64,000 nucleotides of DNA, taken from positions 124,001 to 188,000 of the forward strand of contig NZ_PEBU01000007.1 of NCBI RefSeq assembly GCF_002887595.1, read 5' to 3'. A program made the translations under genes and the position numbers. Positions 25,858 through 34,348 of the stretch are shown piece after piece; positions within the stretch are counted from its first letter, which is position 1; each line of letters opens with the position of its first letter. The notes beneath the pieces were generated by a model. The model searched no databases, had not been told where the DNA came from, and saw only the letters and a list, made by a program, of their open reading frames with translations. The DNA is from Bowmanella denitrificans (GTDB lineage: Bacteria > Pseudomonadota > Gammaproteobacteria > Enterobacterales > Alteromonadaceae).

Positions 25858-28065
25858 TTGAACTTCTTGTATCAACAAATAAAGCACTATTTGTTATTGG
25901 AAAAGGGACATTTTACCGACTCCGACAACAGAACATGGAAGCTCAGTGCCCTCAGAGTCATTTTGCTTAGCGGCACGATACTGACCCTGCTGATACTAAC
26001 CCATTCATCCTACGTAGCCTACTCACTGGACATGCCCTTTGTGCTGGCCATTACCTCGACTTTTTTCGTGCTGCTCGTTGCCATCCTATGCATGGGAAAA
26101 TCACTAACCCATCTGGCCGCAGCGGGTCTGCTGTTGATGGTGGTGCTGGCTTGTATCTCAATCTTGTTGTTTGTCCCTGACTTTGAAGCAGCAAAATTCG
26201 GAATACTGTTTCTTTTCACTTTACCGTTATTCGTGCGTTTGTTTTTCAGCAACAAAGCGGCACTTGTCGCCATGATGCTGAACCTGATCCCTTATGCCCT
26301 ACTAATACGCAACGCACCACTGCCACAACTATTCGACATAGATATCAGTCTGCCGCAAACTCATACCTATCTCAGCTCACTGGTGTTTCTGTTTTTCAAT
26401 TTTTGCTTACCTCTTGCGTTGATGCGCTTTTTGACCACCCTGGATAAGCAATCCGAGGTACTGGCTCGACAAAGCAGCAAGCTTGCCGCTGTGGTTAATC
26501 GCTATCAGGAGATTTTTGACAATGGTGGCACGGCGTCTTTTTTTTGCGATCAGCATGGCACAATACTACAGGCTAATCAGGCGGCCCGTGATCTGATTAA
26601 ACAAGCCGGTGGTCAGCGAAACTCACTGCAACAACTATTTCAGTTTGACGAGCCCTTAAGTGCCAACAAGAAAATCCGCGGTAAACTCAAGGTGCCTCCC
26701 CATGATCATTATGAGTTGCAACCAGCCAGTCTCGTCCATCATAAGAAGCAACTCATCCACTGCCATAACATCTCGCAGCAGGATAGCTTCAAACGCTTGT
26801 ACTTTCTCGACAGCCTGACTGGGCTGCGCAATCATAACTTCTGGTATGAACGGGCCTTCTTACGCTTAAAGCGGCCAAAAGCGCTCTTTTTGCTGAAACT
26901 GACAAACCTCAGGGAAGTCAATATTCAACATGGCCTGGATATTGGCGATCAGTTACTGATTGAACTCACCCGGCAATTACGCCGCAAACTCCCCCAGCAA
27001 GTCCATTTTTACCGCTTCCCCGGCGCAAAACTGATGTTGGCGGTGCCGTCTGAACTATTTCACCATGTTGCGCCTTCGAGTTGGCTGACCCAGCAATTAC
27101 CCGGCTTTATCAGCCTGTCGATCAACGAGGGTTACCTTGACTTGCTACTGGACTGGCGTGCCGGTATCAGTCAACACCGCCAGGGCAGCCCTGCAAACCT
27201 GCTGATGGAAGAGTGCGCTATCGCACTGAGTCGCACAGACAGTAAGCATCCGGTGGTGGAATACGAACAGATCTACAGCCGCTCTATTCATAAGAACAGT
27301 TTGCTTCGCGACAAAGTGAAACAATATCTGGATGAACGCGCCCTGGAGCTCTGGTTACAACCGCAGTTTAACGTACAACGTGAGGTCATTGGTTATGAGG
27401 CGTTGGCCAGGATCCGCCAGCAAGGGAATCAAACGGTACTGACCCCACAGCAATTTCTGCCGCAGATTGACCAACATGACTGGCATGTACAATTTTCCAG
27501 TCAGGTCCTGAGCAAAGCCATTGAAATGCTAAGTCACTGGCCACCCCAGTTAAAGACCGTTCCTTTGGCGATCAATCTGGCAGGACCAGAAATTCTGGAT
27601 GACAACTTTTATGCCAGGCTACTTCGCTACTATACCGAAAGCAGTATGCTACGCCAGCGCCTGGAACTGGAGATTACCGAAACCTCAGCCATGGCCAGTC
27701 ATGATGAAACCCGCAAACGCCTGACGTGTCTGGCTCAGCTAGGTGTGTGTGTGATTATCGATGACTTTGGCACTGGTCATGCTTCGTTGTCGCAACTCAT
27801 TGATATTTCAGCTTCGACGCTGAAAATAGATCGTGAATTTATTAATGGTATCCCTCATTCTCAGCGACACCTGAAATTAGTCCAAGCCACTCTGGAACTT
27901 GCAACAAAACTTAATTTGCAAGCCATAGCCGAAGGAGTAGAAACAAACGAACAGTTGGATTTACTGATATCTATGGGCTGTGACAGGTTTCAGGGTTATC
28001 TGCTGGGTAAGCCGATGCCATTGGCATACTGGACATCCCAGGCCGAACAAACACAACAGGCCTGA
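25858..28065 (+). CDS. Membrane EAL phosphodiesterase with degenerate GGDEF
   Basis: 735 residues. About six N-terminal membrane helices (30-200) form an uncharacterised sensor. A PAS-like stretch (about 215-310) follows, then a GGDEF-type domain (about 320-470) whose signature is FPGAK instead of GGDEF, so it should not make c-di-GMP. The EAL domain (about 485-725) keeps GYEALAR, INLAG, EITET, IDDFGTG, LKIDREF and AEGVET, so hydrolysis of c-di-GMP is likely. The start appears to be TTG with GGA 9 bases upstream; no ATG lies near. It converges with the diguanylate cyclase gene. Confidence 0.87.
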   Translation: MNFLYQQIKHYLLLEKGHFTDSDNRTWKLSALRVILLSGTILTLLILTHSSYVAYSLDMPFVLAITSTFFVLLVAILCMGKSLTHLAAAGLLLMVVLACISILLFVPDFEAAKFGILFLFTLPLFVRLFFSNKAALVAMMLNLIPYALLIRNAPLPQLFDIDISLPQTHTYLSSLVFLFFNFCLPLALMRFLTTLDKQSEVLARQSSKLAAVVNRYQEIFDNGGTASFFCDQHGTILQANQAARDLIKQAGGQRNSLQQLFQFDEPLSANKKIRGKLKVPPHDHYELQPASLVHHKKQLIHCHNISQQDSFKRLYFLDSLTGLRNHNFWYERAFLRLKRPKALFLLKLTNLREVNIQHGLDIGDQLLIELTRQLRRKLPQQVHFYRFPGAKLMLAVPSELFHHVAPSSWLTQQLPGFISLSINEGYLDLLLDWRAGISQHRQGSPANLLMEECAIALSRTDSKHPVVEYEQIYSRSIHKNSLLRDKVKQYLDERALELWLQPQFNVQREVIGYEALARIRQQGNQTVLTPQQFLPQIDQHDWHVQFSSQVLSKAIEMLSHWPPQLKTVPLAINLAGPEILDDNFYARLLRYYTESSMLRQRLELEITETSAMASHDETRKRLTCLAQLGVCVIIDDFGTGHASLSQLIDISASTLKIDREFINGIPHSQRHLKLVQATLELATKLNLQAIAEGVETNEQLDLLISMGCDRFQGYLLGKPMPLAYWTSQAEQTQQA

Positions 28066-28076
28066 TTGAAATCACC

Positions 28077-29492
28077 TCAACCCTGAGTGGATACATTAGC
28101 AAGGGACCACCAGCGCACACAGTTTCGCCCACTTTCTTTACTTTGATAAAGTGCGCCGTCAGCCTCTGCCAGCAAGGATTCCAGGCTTTTGCTTGCACCA
28201 TTTTCAACAAAGCTGACGCCAATACTGGTGGTTACCGTAATCAGTTTATTATCACTAAGCGTGACGGGTTGCGCAGCAATAGCAAAACGGATGCGCTCGG
28301 CAATGTCTTTTGCATCGTCAGGATGACAAGCATAAAGCACCACAGCAAATTCTTCACCGCCAATCCTGCCCAGTTGATCATCAGGCCGCAAACAAGACTG
28401 AATACGCCGGGCAACCTCACAAAGCACCCTGTCACCACCGGCATGACCGTACTTGTCATTCACCTGCTTAAAATGATCCAGATCTATCATCAAAACAGCA
28501 TGAGGATGTTGCTTTTGTTGTAGAATCCGCTCCGCTTCCTGGCAAAATGCAGCTCTATTACCTGCACCTGTTAATGCATCATGCATACTCACATATCGTA
28601 ACTGCGCCATCAGTTCGTTGCGGTGGTTGGTCACAATAGACAACATAACGGGGGCAATGGCCACCACCGCCGCCCCCAGTCGGATAGAAAACAGCGCCGC
28701 ATCGTCAATACCGGTCACATTATGATGAAAACCACTATCAGATAATGTCAGTAGTGCCAGCAGGCTACACAACAGCGTTAGAATGGCGGTTGGAAAAACA
28801 GGATAAACCAACGCACACCAAAGCAAAGCCAGGACCGGAAACGCAACCGCGCCTGGCCCACCAATTAGCAGCATCGCCAGACATGACAGCAACACGGCTA
28901 GCGTTGGTAAAATGTCTTGCTTTCTGAACTGCCACTTATGTCCGGTTGATTCAGCCCGTTGCACAGGTGCCGTCAGGAAGATAGGTAATATCGCAACATA
29001 ATTAACCACTTCGGTTATCCACCAAAAGGTAAACCCACGGAGCATACTGCCGCCAAACAAATAGGGATTAGCCAGCATACCAACCAGCCCCGCCGCCGCA
29101 CCACCAATCGCCGATGCCAAAAGCAAATACAACATAGAGATGGGATGACGCAAGCCCAGCACATTGTCAGATGCGCGTGACAAAATCAGATAAGCAGCCC
29201 AGATGCTGATTAAATTGGCACTGCTAAGAATGCTGGTCTGCAACAGGCCAGACCCGGTAAGTAAATCCGCGGTCAAAAATGCCGCCGCGCCGGTTAACCA
29301 GCCACTGACTGAGGCCGACTGGGGCACCCTGAGCATAAAACCAAGCATCAATGCATTGGCTGGCCAGATACTGGCAAGCAAACCTATCGGGCGGGTCCAG
29401 ATCCCCAGCAAACAGCCTAAAAGAACCAGTACAAATAAAGCAGCGTGTACCTGAACACGATGAGGTAGGGTATGTGATTTTGGCCAGATCAC
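28077..29492 (-). CDS. Diguanylate cyclase with MASE1 membrane sensor
   Basis: 471 residues. The N-terminal 300 residues form a MASE1-type integral membrane sensor with about eight helices (SIWPANALMLGFMLR and WITEVVNY are typical). The GGDEF domain (about 300-465) keeps the active signature RIGGEEF, and RPDD five residues before it is an RxxD inhibitory site, so the enzyme should make c-di-GMP and be feedback-inhibited. The start is a GTG with no clear ribosome site, so the N-terminus is uncertain. Only 11 bases separate its stop from that of the facing EAL gene. Confidence 0.9.
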   Translation of the reverse strand: MIWPKSHTLPHRVQVHAALFVLVLLGCLLGIWTRPIGLLASIWPANALMLGFMLRVPQSASVSGWLTGAAAFLTADLLTGSGLLQTSILSSANLISIWAAYLILSRASDNVLGLRHPISMLYLLLASAIGGAAAGLVGMLANPYLFGGSMLRGFTFWWITEVVNYVAILPIFLTAPVQRAESTGHKWQFRKQDILPTLAVLLSCLAMLLIGGPGAVAFPVLALLWCALVYPVFPTAILTLLCSLLALLTLSDSGFHHNVTGIDDAALFSIRLGAAVVAIAPVMLSIVTNHRNELMAQLRYVSMHDALTGAGNRAAFCQEAERILQQKQHPHAVLMIDLDHFKQVNDKYGHAGGDRVLCEVARRIQSCLRPDDQLGRIGGEEFAVVLYACHPDDAKDIAERIRFAIAAQPVTLSDNKLITVTTSIGVSFVENGASKSLESLLAEADGALYQSKESGRNCVRWWSLANVSTQG

Positions 29493-29595
29493 TCTTAAAT
29501 GCTATATAACATCGGCAAATAATAGAATAAGCATACGTCGTTATCCTGACTATTTCTATTGACTCACAGAAACTTGAGAGAGAGCAACATGCTAA

Positions 29596-30018
29596 TTACA
29601 GCGCAGGTAGCAACATTATTACAGCACCGGCCAAAACCAAAACATTGCCTTCTATATCAACGATCTTGCCTGTTAACGTCAGCGTTTTCTTGCCGCCTGC
29701 CTTTGGATTAATCTGCTCAATCTGCCATTCCATCGTGATTGTCTGACCGGCAAGAATAGGTGCGGAGAATTTAAAGTTCATTTCTAAACCCAGCATGGGG
29801 CTGAATACAGAGAAATGGCTGGGGAGCATAGCTGAAAACAAAGCAGATATCGCACTACCGCTGGCAATCAGCCCGCCAAAGCGCGTTTTTGCAGCTCGCT
29901 CGGCATCATGGTGAATATAGTTCATATCTCCACAGGCCAATGCCCCTTGGCGGATATCTTCTTCTGCTAAGGTCAACGTCTTAAAAAAGCGATAACCTGG
30001 GTAAAGTACCGTATCCAT
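29596..30018 (-). CDS. MaoC-like hotdog dehydratase
   Basis: 140 residues with a single hotdog domain. DMNYIHHDAERAAKTRFGGLIASG contains the Asp-x4-His pair of R-specific enoyl-CoA hydratases (MaoC/PhaJ). It would hydrate enoyl-CoA to 3-hydroxyacyl-CoA, though the substrate is not fixed. ATG at 30018 is preferred because AGGA stands 10 bases before it; the ATG three codons earlier sits on the ribosome site. It follows the small membrane protein gene with a short gap and is likely cotranscribed with it. Confidence 0.82.
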   Translation of the reverse strand: MDTVLYPGYRFFKTLTLAEEDIRQGALACGDMNYIHHDAERAAKTRFGGLIASGSAISALFSAMLPSHFSVFSPMLGLEMNFKFSAPILAGQTITMEWQIEQINPKAGGKKTLTLTGKIVDIEGNVLVLAGAVIMLLPAL

Positions 30019-30030
30019 GATGGCCATATC

Positions 30031-30405
30031 CTATGTTTTTGAACCAGCATGACGCCAGGTCACAGCCAGTTGAATCATTCCCGACACCAGGCACAGCATT
30101 ATAATCAACATAGACAATGGCAGGTTAAATCTTTGCGATTCAAACAGGGCAAAAGTGGCATGAATCAACCCGGTCAGCACACCAAGACCAGCACAGATAT
30201 AAGAACATAAAAAACCTGATTTATGTCCCTTGATAACATTGGCATACCCAATTAGCAAAAAGGGTAACACCGCAATGTTAAATACCAGATAGCCCTGAAT
30301 ACCGCCAGGGAGATGAAACATCTGCCATTCCTGCCAATAAGCCGCATCTATTTGGTGAAAAATTAGCAGGCTCAGGGTCATTAAATAAACATTATCTAAG
30401 CGCAT
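30031..30405 (-). CDS. Small four-helix membrane protein (possibly DUF6713)
   Basis: 124 residues with four hydrophobic segments. The start MRLDNVYLMTLSLLIFHQID followed by AAYWQEW is reminiscent of the DUF6713 family, but I am not certain of that assignment. Function unknown. It precedes the MaoC-like gene in the same direction with 12 bases between. Confidence 0.65.
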   Translation of the reverse strand: MRLDNVYLMTLSLLIFHQIDAAYWQEWQMFHLPGGIQGYLVFNIAVLPFLLIGYANVIKGHKSGFLCSYICAGLGVLTGLIHATFALFESQRFNLPLSMLIIMLCLVSGMIQLAVTWRHAGSKT

Positions 30406-30554
30406 CCCACATTTCCGTTGCTGGTTTCTATCATTCTTATCATTCGTTTAACTATATCTCTTTTGGTAAGAAACAGTCACGACGCCAACCGCAGTTTCAA
30501 CATTCCAAGCCCCGAAACATAGATAAGCGGAATAAACAACGATACCAGCCGCTC

Positions 30555-31073
30555 TTAGTCAGCGCCGGACAAATAAGTATGCGGGTCAACAAAAAACGCC
30601 TTTTTATATCCCTGAGTTGCACCGTCAATGGCCCAGGGCACTGGGAGCAGACGCAAAATAGAATAATGCAGGTGCGGCGCTTTACCCTTAGCATTGCCGC
30701 TATCCCCCACTTTGCCTATCAGGTCACCCACACCGACAAAACGCAACGGCGCTGTCTCTATACTGCTTAAATGCGCAAAATAGTGAAAACGCCATTTGGG
30801 CCCCAATACCACCACGACGTTGCCACCCCGGCTGACAGTACCTGTGTATAACACAATGCCATTTGTGCTGCTGATTACAGCACGGCCAGTTTCGGCAAAG
30901 ATATCAATACCTTTGTGTACGCCGGATAACCCCCAAGGCTCATACCAGAACGACTGTGGATGCCAGTCTGCTTTGCTTGCGCCCTTGACCGGAATTTTCA
31001 CCGGCTCAGGTATAAAAAAGCCTGCCCCCAGAAGCAATAACAGCAACAAAACACTTTTTTTAACCTTTAACAT
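30555..31073 (-). CDS. M23 family metallopeptidase
   Basis: 172 residues. A hydrophobic N-terminal anchor (about 7-20) leads to a LytM/M23 domain with GVHKGIDIFA (zinc His and Asp) and HLHYSI (HxH). The zinc site is intact, so it may cut peptidoglycan cross-links in the periplasm. The domain is compact, with little besides the catalytic core. It lies 25 bases downstream of the response regulator stop and may be cotranscribed with it. Confidence 0.85.
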   Translation of the reverse strand: MLKVKKSVLLLLLLLGAGFFIPEPVKIPVKGASKADWHPQSFWYEPWGLSGVHKGIDIFAETGRAVISSTNGIVLYTGTVSRGGNVVVVLGPKWRFHYFAHLSSIETAPLRFVGVGDLIGKVGDSGNAKGKAPHLHYSILRLLPVPWAIDGATQGYKKAFFVDPHTYLSGAD

Positions 31074-31098
31074 CCTGACATTCCCTTCCCGAATAGTG

Positions 31099-31743
31099 TT
31101 ATTGCTGCATAAACTGCTTAAACAATACCCCCGCCTGAGTACGATTAATTACGTTCAACTTACGCAAAATAGCAGAAACATGCTGCTTAATAGTGGTTTC
31201 CTGAACCTGTAGCTCCCAGGCAATTTGTTTATTTAACAGACCGTCCGCCACCATTTTCAGTACTTTAAACTGATGTGGGGTAAGTTGACTAAGTTGATCG
31301 GCAAAATCCCGCTCCGCACTGGCTGAATTTTGGGTCAGCACAGTTTTTAGGTTTTCCGGCACCCATTGTTCACCGTCCAGTACCGATGCCACCGCTTGCT
31401 CAATGCATTCAAGCGGCGCAGACTTTGGCAGATAGCCACTGGCACCAAAATCCAGGGCGCGACGAATGGTGTCCGGGTTTTCTTCCGCGGACACAATCAG
31501 CACCTGCACTCCCGGGTAACCATTTCGCAAGCTGGTTAGGCCTGTTAAGCCCTGATTACCAGGCATATTCAAATCCAACAGCACCAGTTCTACATCATGG
31601 TAGCGGGCCAATAATGTCAGGGTGCTGTCCAGACTGTCGGCTTCCAGAATGTCACCACCCAGGCTATTTAATAACGCCTGCTTCATGGCACTGCGAAATA
31701 ACGGGTGATCGTCGGCAATAACCGCTCTGATTGGTTGGGTCAT
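31099..31743 (-). CDS. NarL/FixJ-type response regulator, orphan
   Basis: 214 residues. A receiver domain (1-120) with acidic pocket ADDHP, phospho-Asp in VLLDLNMPG and Lys in YLPKSAP; then a LuxR-type HTH (about 145-210) with LTPHQFKVLKMVADGLLNKQIAWELQVQETTIKQH. No histidine kinase gene is nearby. It has the same direction as, and lies downstream of, the TonB receptor gene, but a hairpin stands between them. ATG at 31743 is chosen for homology; 31764 is also possible. Its targets may include the neighbouring polymer-use genes; this is a guess from position. Confidence 0.87.
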   Translation of the reverse strand: MTQPIRAVIADDHPLFRSAMKQALLNSLGGDILEADSLDSTLTLLARYHDVELVLLDLNMPGNQGLTGLTSLRNGYPGVQVLIVSAEENPDTIRRALDFGASGYLPKSAPLECIEQAVASVLDGEQWVPENLKTVLTQNSASAERDFADQLSQLTPHQFKVLKMVADGLLNKQIAWELQVQETTIKQHVSAILRKLNVINRTQAGVLFKQFMQQ

Positions 31744-31805
31744 ATTGGTAATACCTGGCTCCATAGACCTTTACTATCTTTCAGGTTGTCAGTCAGATCA
31801 AGAAG

Positions 31806-31823
31806 GGGCGGTTCCCCGCCCCT
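31806..31823 (-). terminator. Hairpin after the TonB receptor gene
   Basis: GGGGCGG/CCGCCCC stem with a 4-base loop and the minus-strand tail TTCTTGAT. Located 17 bases past the receptor stop. Confidence 0.7.
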
Positions 31824-31839
31824 GATATCCTGCGCCTGT

Positions 31840-34092
31840 TTAGAATCGGTAACCAACGGTCAGGCTGACCGTTCTGGGATCACCGTAGTATGCTGCCAAT
31901 GTGGTATCGCCACCAAAACCGGGTAAGTAGCTACCATCCGGATTTATGCCGCCAACAAAAGAATAGCCACCCACCATGTATTCCTCATCGGTCAGATTTT
32001 TAGCATGCAAGCCTGCATACCAATTGCCTTCCAGGCTTTCCCAACTGACACTGAGGTTAACCATACCGTACCCGTCCTGTTTGAGGATGGCATTGTCTTC
32101 AAACAGGATATACTCATCGCGGTAGTAATAACCACCGTTAAACATAACCGGTCCAAAGTCTGTATCCATAACGTATTTAGCTGACAAGGCAAGGGTATAA
32201 TCTGGTGTATTTGACAGCCCAACCAATGGTGTTCCTATGCTTTCATCCTGTTCAAGGTCGGCATCCAGATAACCAAGCGCCAGGTCAAACGTCAGATTAT
32301 CAGTGGCAACATAGGTGACTTCTGCTTCCAGGCCCTGGACTTTGGATTTTGCCGCATTGCCCAGGTTCTGCCCCAATATGGTAGGGTCATTAGGGTCTGC
32401 TTCCACCACTATGTATTGTCGGTCTTTGTGATCCAACCAAAACAGAGTAATGTTGGTTCGCCACTGCTGATTCCAGTCTTTCTTCATACCCAACTCAATA
32501 GAATCGGCAATTTCCGGGTCAGCGGCTCGTTCGTTGGTGCTGGCTCTGGGGTTAAAGGTACCGGACTTAAAACCCTGCGCGTAGCTGGCGTAAAACATGG
32601 TGTCACGGTCCAGTTGGTATTCCAGCCCCACGCGCGGGGTAAACCGATTCCAACTGGCCTTTTTCGGTGCATCTAACACGCCGTCACCATCGGTATCCAC
32701 ACCCAGACTCATGGGTACCCCAGTACCATCGGCTCTGGTATAGCCATCGACCCAACCACTGTAAGGGTAGGCGGCACCGGGTAGGAAGCCATAAAACACA
32801 GTGGCTTGCTTCTCTTCACGGGTATAACGGGCGCCCAGTGTCAACGACAGCTTGTCGGTCATATCAATACTGCTTTGCACGTAAGCGGCATATGCTTCGC
32901 TGTTATTGCAACCCGATGTTTCCAGGGTGACACCTAACCCGCCAAGAATCGCATCAAACAAGCCACAGGATTCACTATCATAGGCATACAAGCCACTCAC
33001 CAGGGTAAAGCTCTCTCCCTGATAATTTGCCTGCAACTCGTGACTGGTATTCTCATCATCATACACCGCTGGCACATCAAATAGGTTGATACCAGTATTG
33101 TCAAAGTCGATGTTGGTCGGTGAGTCACTCTTTCTTGAGGCTCCGATGTATTTAACCGATAACGCATCACTGACATCCCAGTTTACCGTCAAGCTGAGGC
33201 CTTCCAGTTCAACCTTGTTCCAGGTCGGCAAGCTGGTGTAAGAATCATATTTGCTGTCTGGAATGGGGGCGTCGGTCAACAGGCTGGGTACCAAACGATA
33301 ACCGCCTTTGGCGTTGGAATCGTCGGTGGTTTTGTCCCAATTCAAACGCATAAACCAGTTATCAGCAGGATGAAACTCTAATGTCAACCGGGCTGCCTTG
33401 ATGTCTTTGTTGTAGTTTTCCTGGTCTTGGCCATTCGGTGCCACCAAAAAATTGCCATAACCATCCCGATTCAGGTTGCCATAGCCAAAACCCAGAAACA
33501 GTTTGTCTTCTACCAGGGGTATCTGGCCCGTCAGTTTGATGTCTCGCTGGCTATAGCTGCCCAATGTCGCCTGCGCATTGAATTCAGCACCACCGGACAT
33601 TTCTTTGGTCACATACTTAACCGCACCGCCCACGGTGTTTTTACCATACAGCGTACCTTGCGGTCCCCGCAGTACCTCTATTCGTTGTACATCTAACAAG
33701 TCCAGTACCGCGCCTTGTGGACGGGCCATATACACATCGTCCACATAAATGCCAACACCTGGTTCGTACCCCCATAAAGGGTCTTGCTGCCCCACCCCAC
33801 GAATAAAGGCTGTTAGGGTTGAGTTCGTGCCGCGGCTGGTTTGCAATGTGGTGTTAGGAGAAAACTGCTGCACTTCAGTCAGCACTGAAATACCTTTTTC
33901 CGCCAACTCCGTGGCACCAATAGAGGTGACCGCAACAGGCACTTCCTGCAGACTCTCAACGGTTTTACGGGCCGTTACCTCAATGCGTTCCAGTCCTTTA
34001 GCCGCCTTGTCCGGTTCCTGCGCATAAGTGGGTAAATTGGCTAGTGCAGCAGCCACTGCCAGGGTACAGGCTGTTTTATTCGGGCGTTTCAT
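31840..34092 (-). CDS. TonB-dependent outer-membrane receptor
   Basis: 750 residues. A signal peptide ending in TYAQ, a TonB-box-like RIEVTARK, a plug domain (about 30-160; GIYVDDVYMARPQGA and VLRGPQGTLYGKNTVGG) and a beta-barrel ending in the aromatic VGYRF. The plug motifs fit the large non-siderophore type common in marine and sphingomonad-like bacteria. The start at 34092 has AAGG 7 bases upstream; the longer frame to 34272 is not supported. It is divergent from the GntP-BdhA operon, so uptake of a polyester oligomer is a reasonable guess, not shown. Confidence 0.9.
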   Translation of the reverse strand: MKRPNKTACTLAVAAALANLPTYAQEPDKAAKGLERIEVTARKTVESLQEVPVAVTSIGATELAEKGISVLTEVQQFSPNTTLQTSRGTNSTLTAFIRGVGQQDPLWGYEPGVGIYVDDVYMARPQGAVLDLLDVQRIEVLRGPQGTLYGKNTVGGAVKYVTKEMSGGAEFNAQATLGSYSQRDIKLTGQIPLVEDKLFLGFGYGNLNRDGYGNFLVAPNGQDQENYNKDIKAARLTLEFHPADNWFMRLNWDKTTDDSNAKGGYRLVPSLLTDAPIPDSKYDSYTSLPTWNKVELEGLSLTVNWDVSDALSVKYIGASRKSDSPTNIDFDNTGINLFDVPAVYDDENTSHELQANYQGESFTLVSGLYAYDSESCGLFDAILGGLGVTLETSGCNNSEAYAAYVQSSIDMTDKLSLTLGARYTREEKQATVFYGFLPGAAYPYSGWVDGYTRADGTGVPMSLGVDTDGDGVLDAPKKASWNRFTPRVGLEYQLDRDTMFYASYAQGFKSGTFNPRASTNERAADPEIADSIELGMKKDWNQQWRTNITLFWLDHKDRQYIVVEADPNDPTILGQNLGNAAKSKVQGLEAEVTYVATDNLTFDLALGYLDADLEQDESIGTPLVGLSNTPDYTLALSAKYVMDTDFGPVMFNGGYYYRDEYILFEDNAILKQDGYGMVNLSVSWESLEGNWYAGLHAKNLTDEEYMVGGYSFVGGINPDGSYLPGFGGDTTLAAYYGDPRTVSLTVGYRF

Positions 34093-34199
34093 ATTCATAC
34101 CTTCTCGTGCTTGAGCAATACAGAGTTGTTTATTTTTTGTTGCATTTGTTAACAAGGTCATGGGTACTCTAGAACAAAGTGACCAAAAGGTATTCTGTA

Positions 34200-34213
34200 C
34201 CATAGTACTATGG
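34200..34213. promoter_or_regulatory. Perfect 14-bp palindrome in the divergent promoter region
   Basis: CCATAGTACTATGG reads the same on both strands. It lies between the TonB receptor gene (start 34092) and the GntP operon (start 34349), where an operator controlling one or both would sit. A second palindrome, CCGGGCTAAGGCCCGG, is at 34313-34328, just before the GntP ribosome site. Confidence 0.5.
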
Positions 34214-34348
34214 GCGCATCCGCTCTGCTGGCTCACAATGCAGAGGTCCTGTATTTGCTTAACAAAGGTCACAGGAGTCTGGCGTCAACCGGCGCACTCC
34301 AGCGTTAACAAACCGGGCTAAGGCCCGGAGTACATTAAAGGACAGCTT

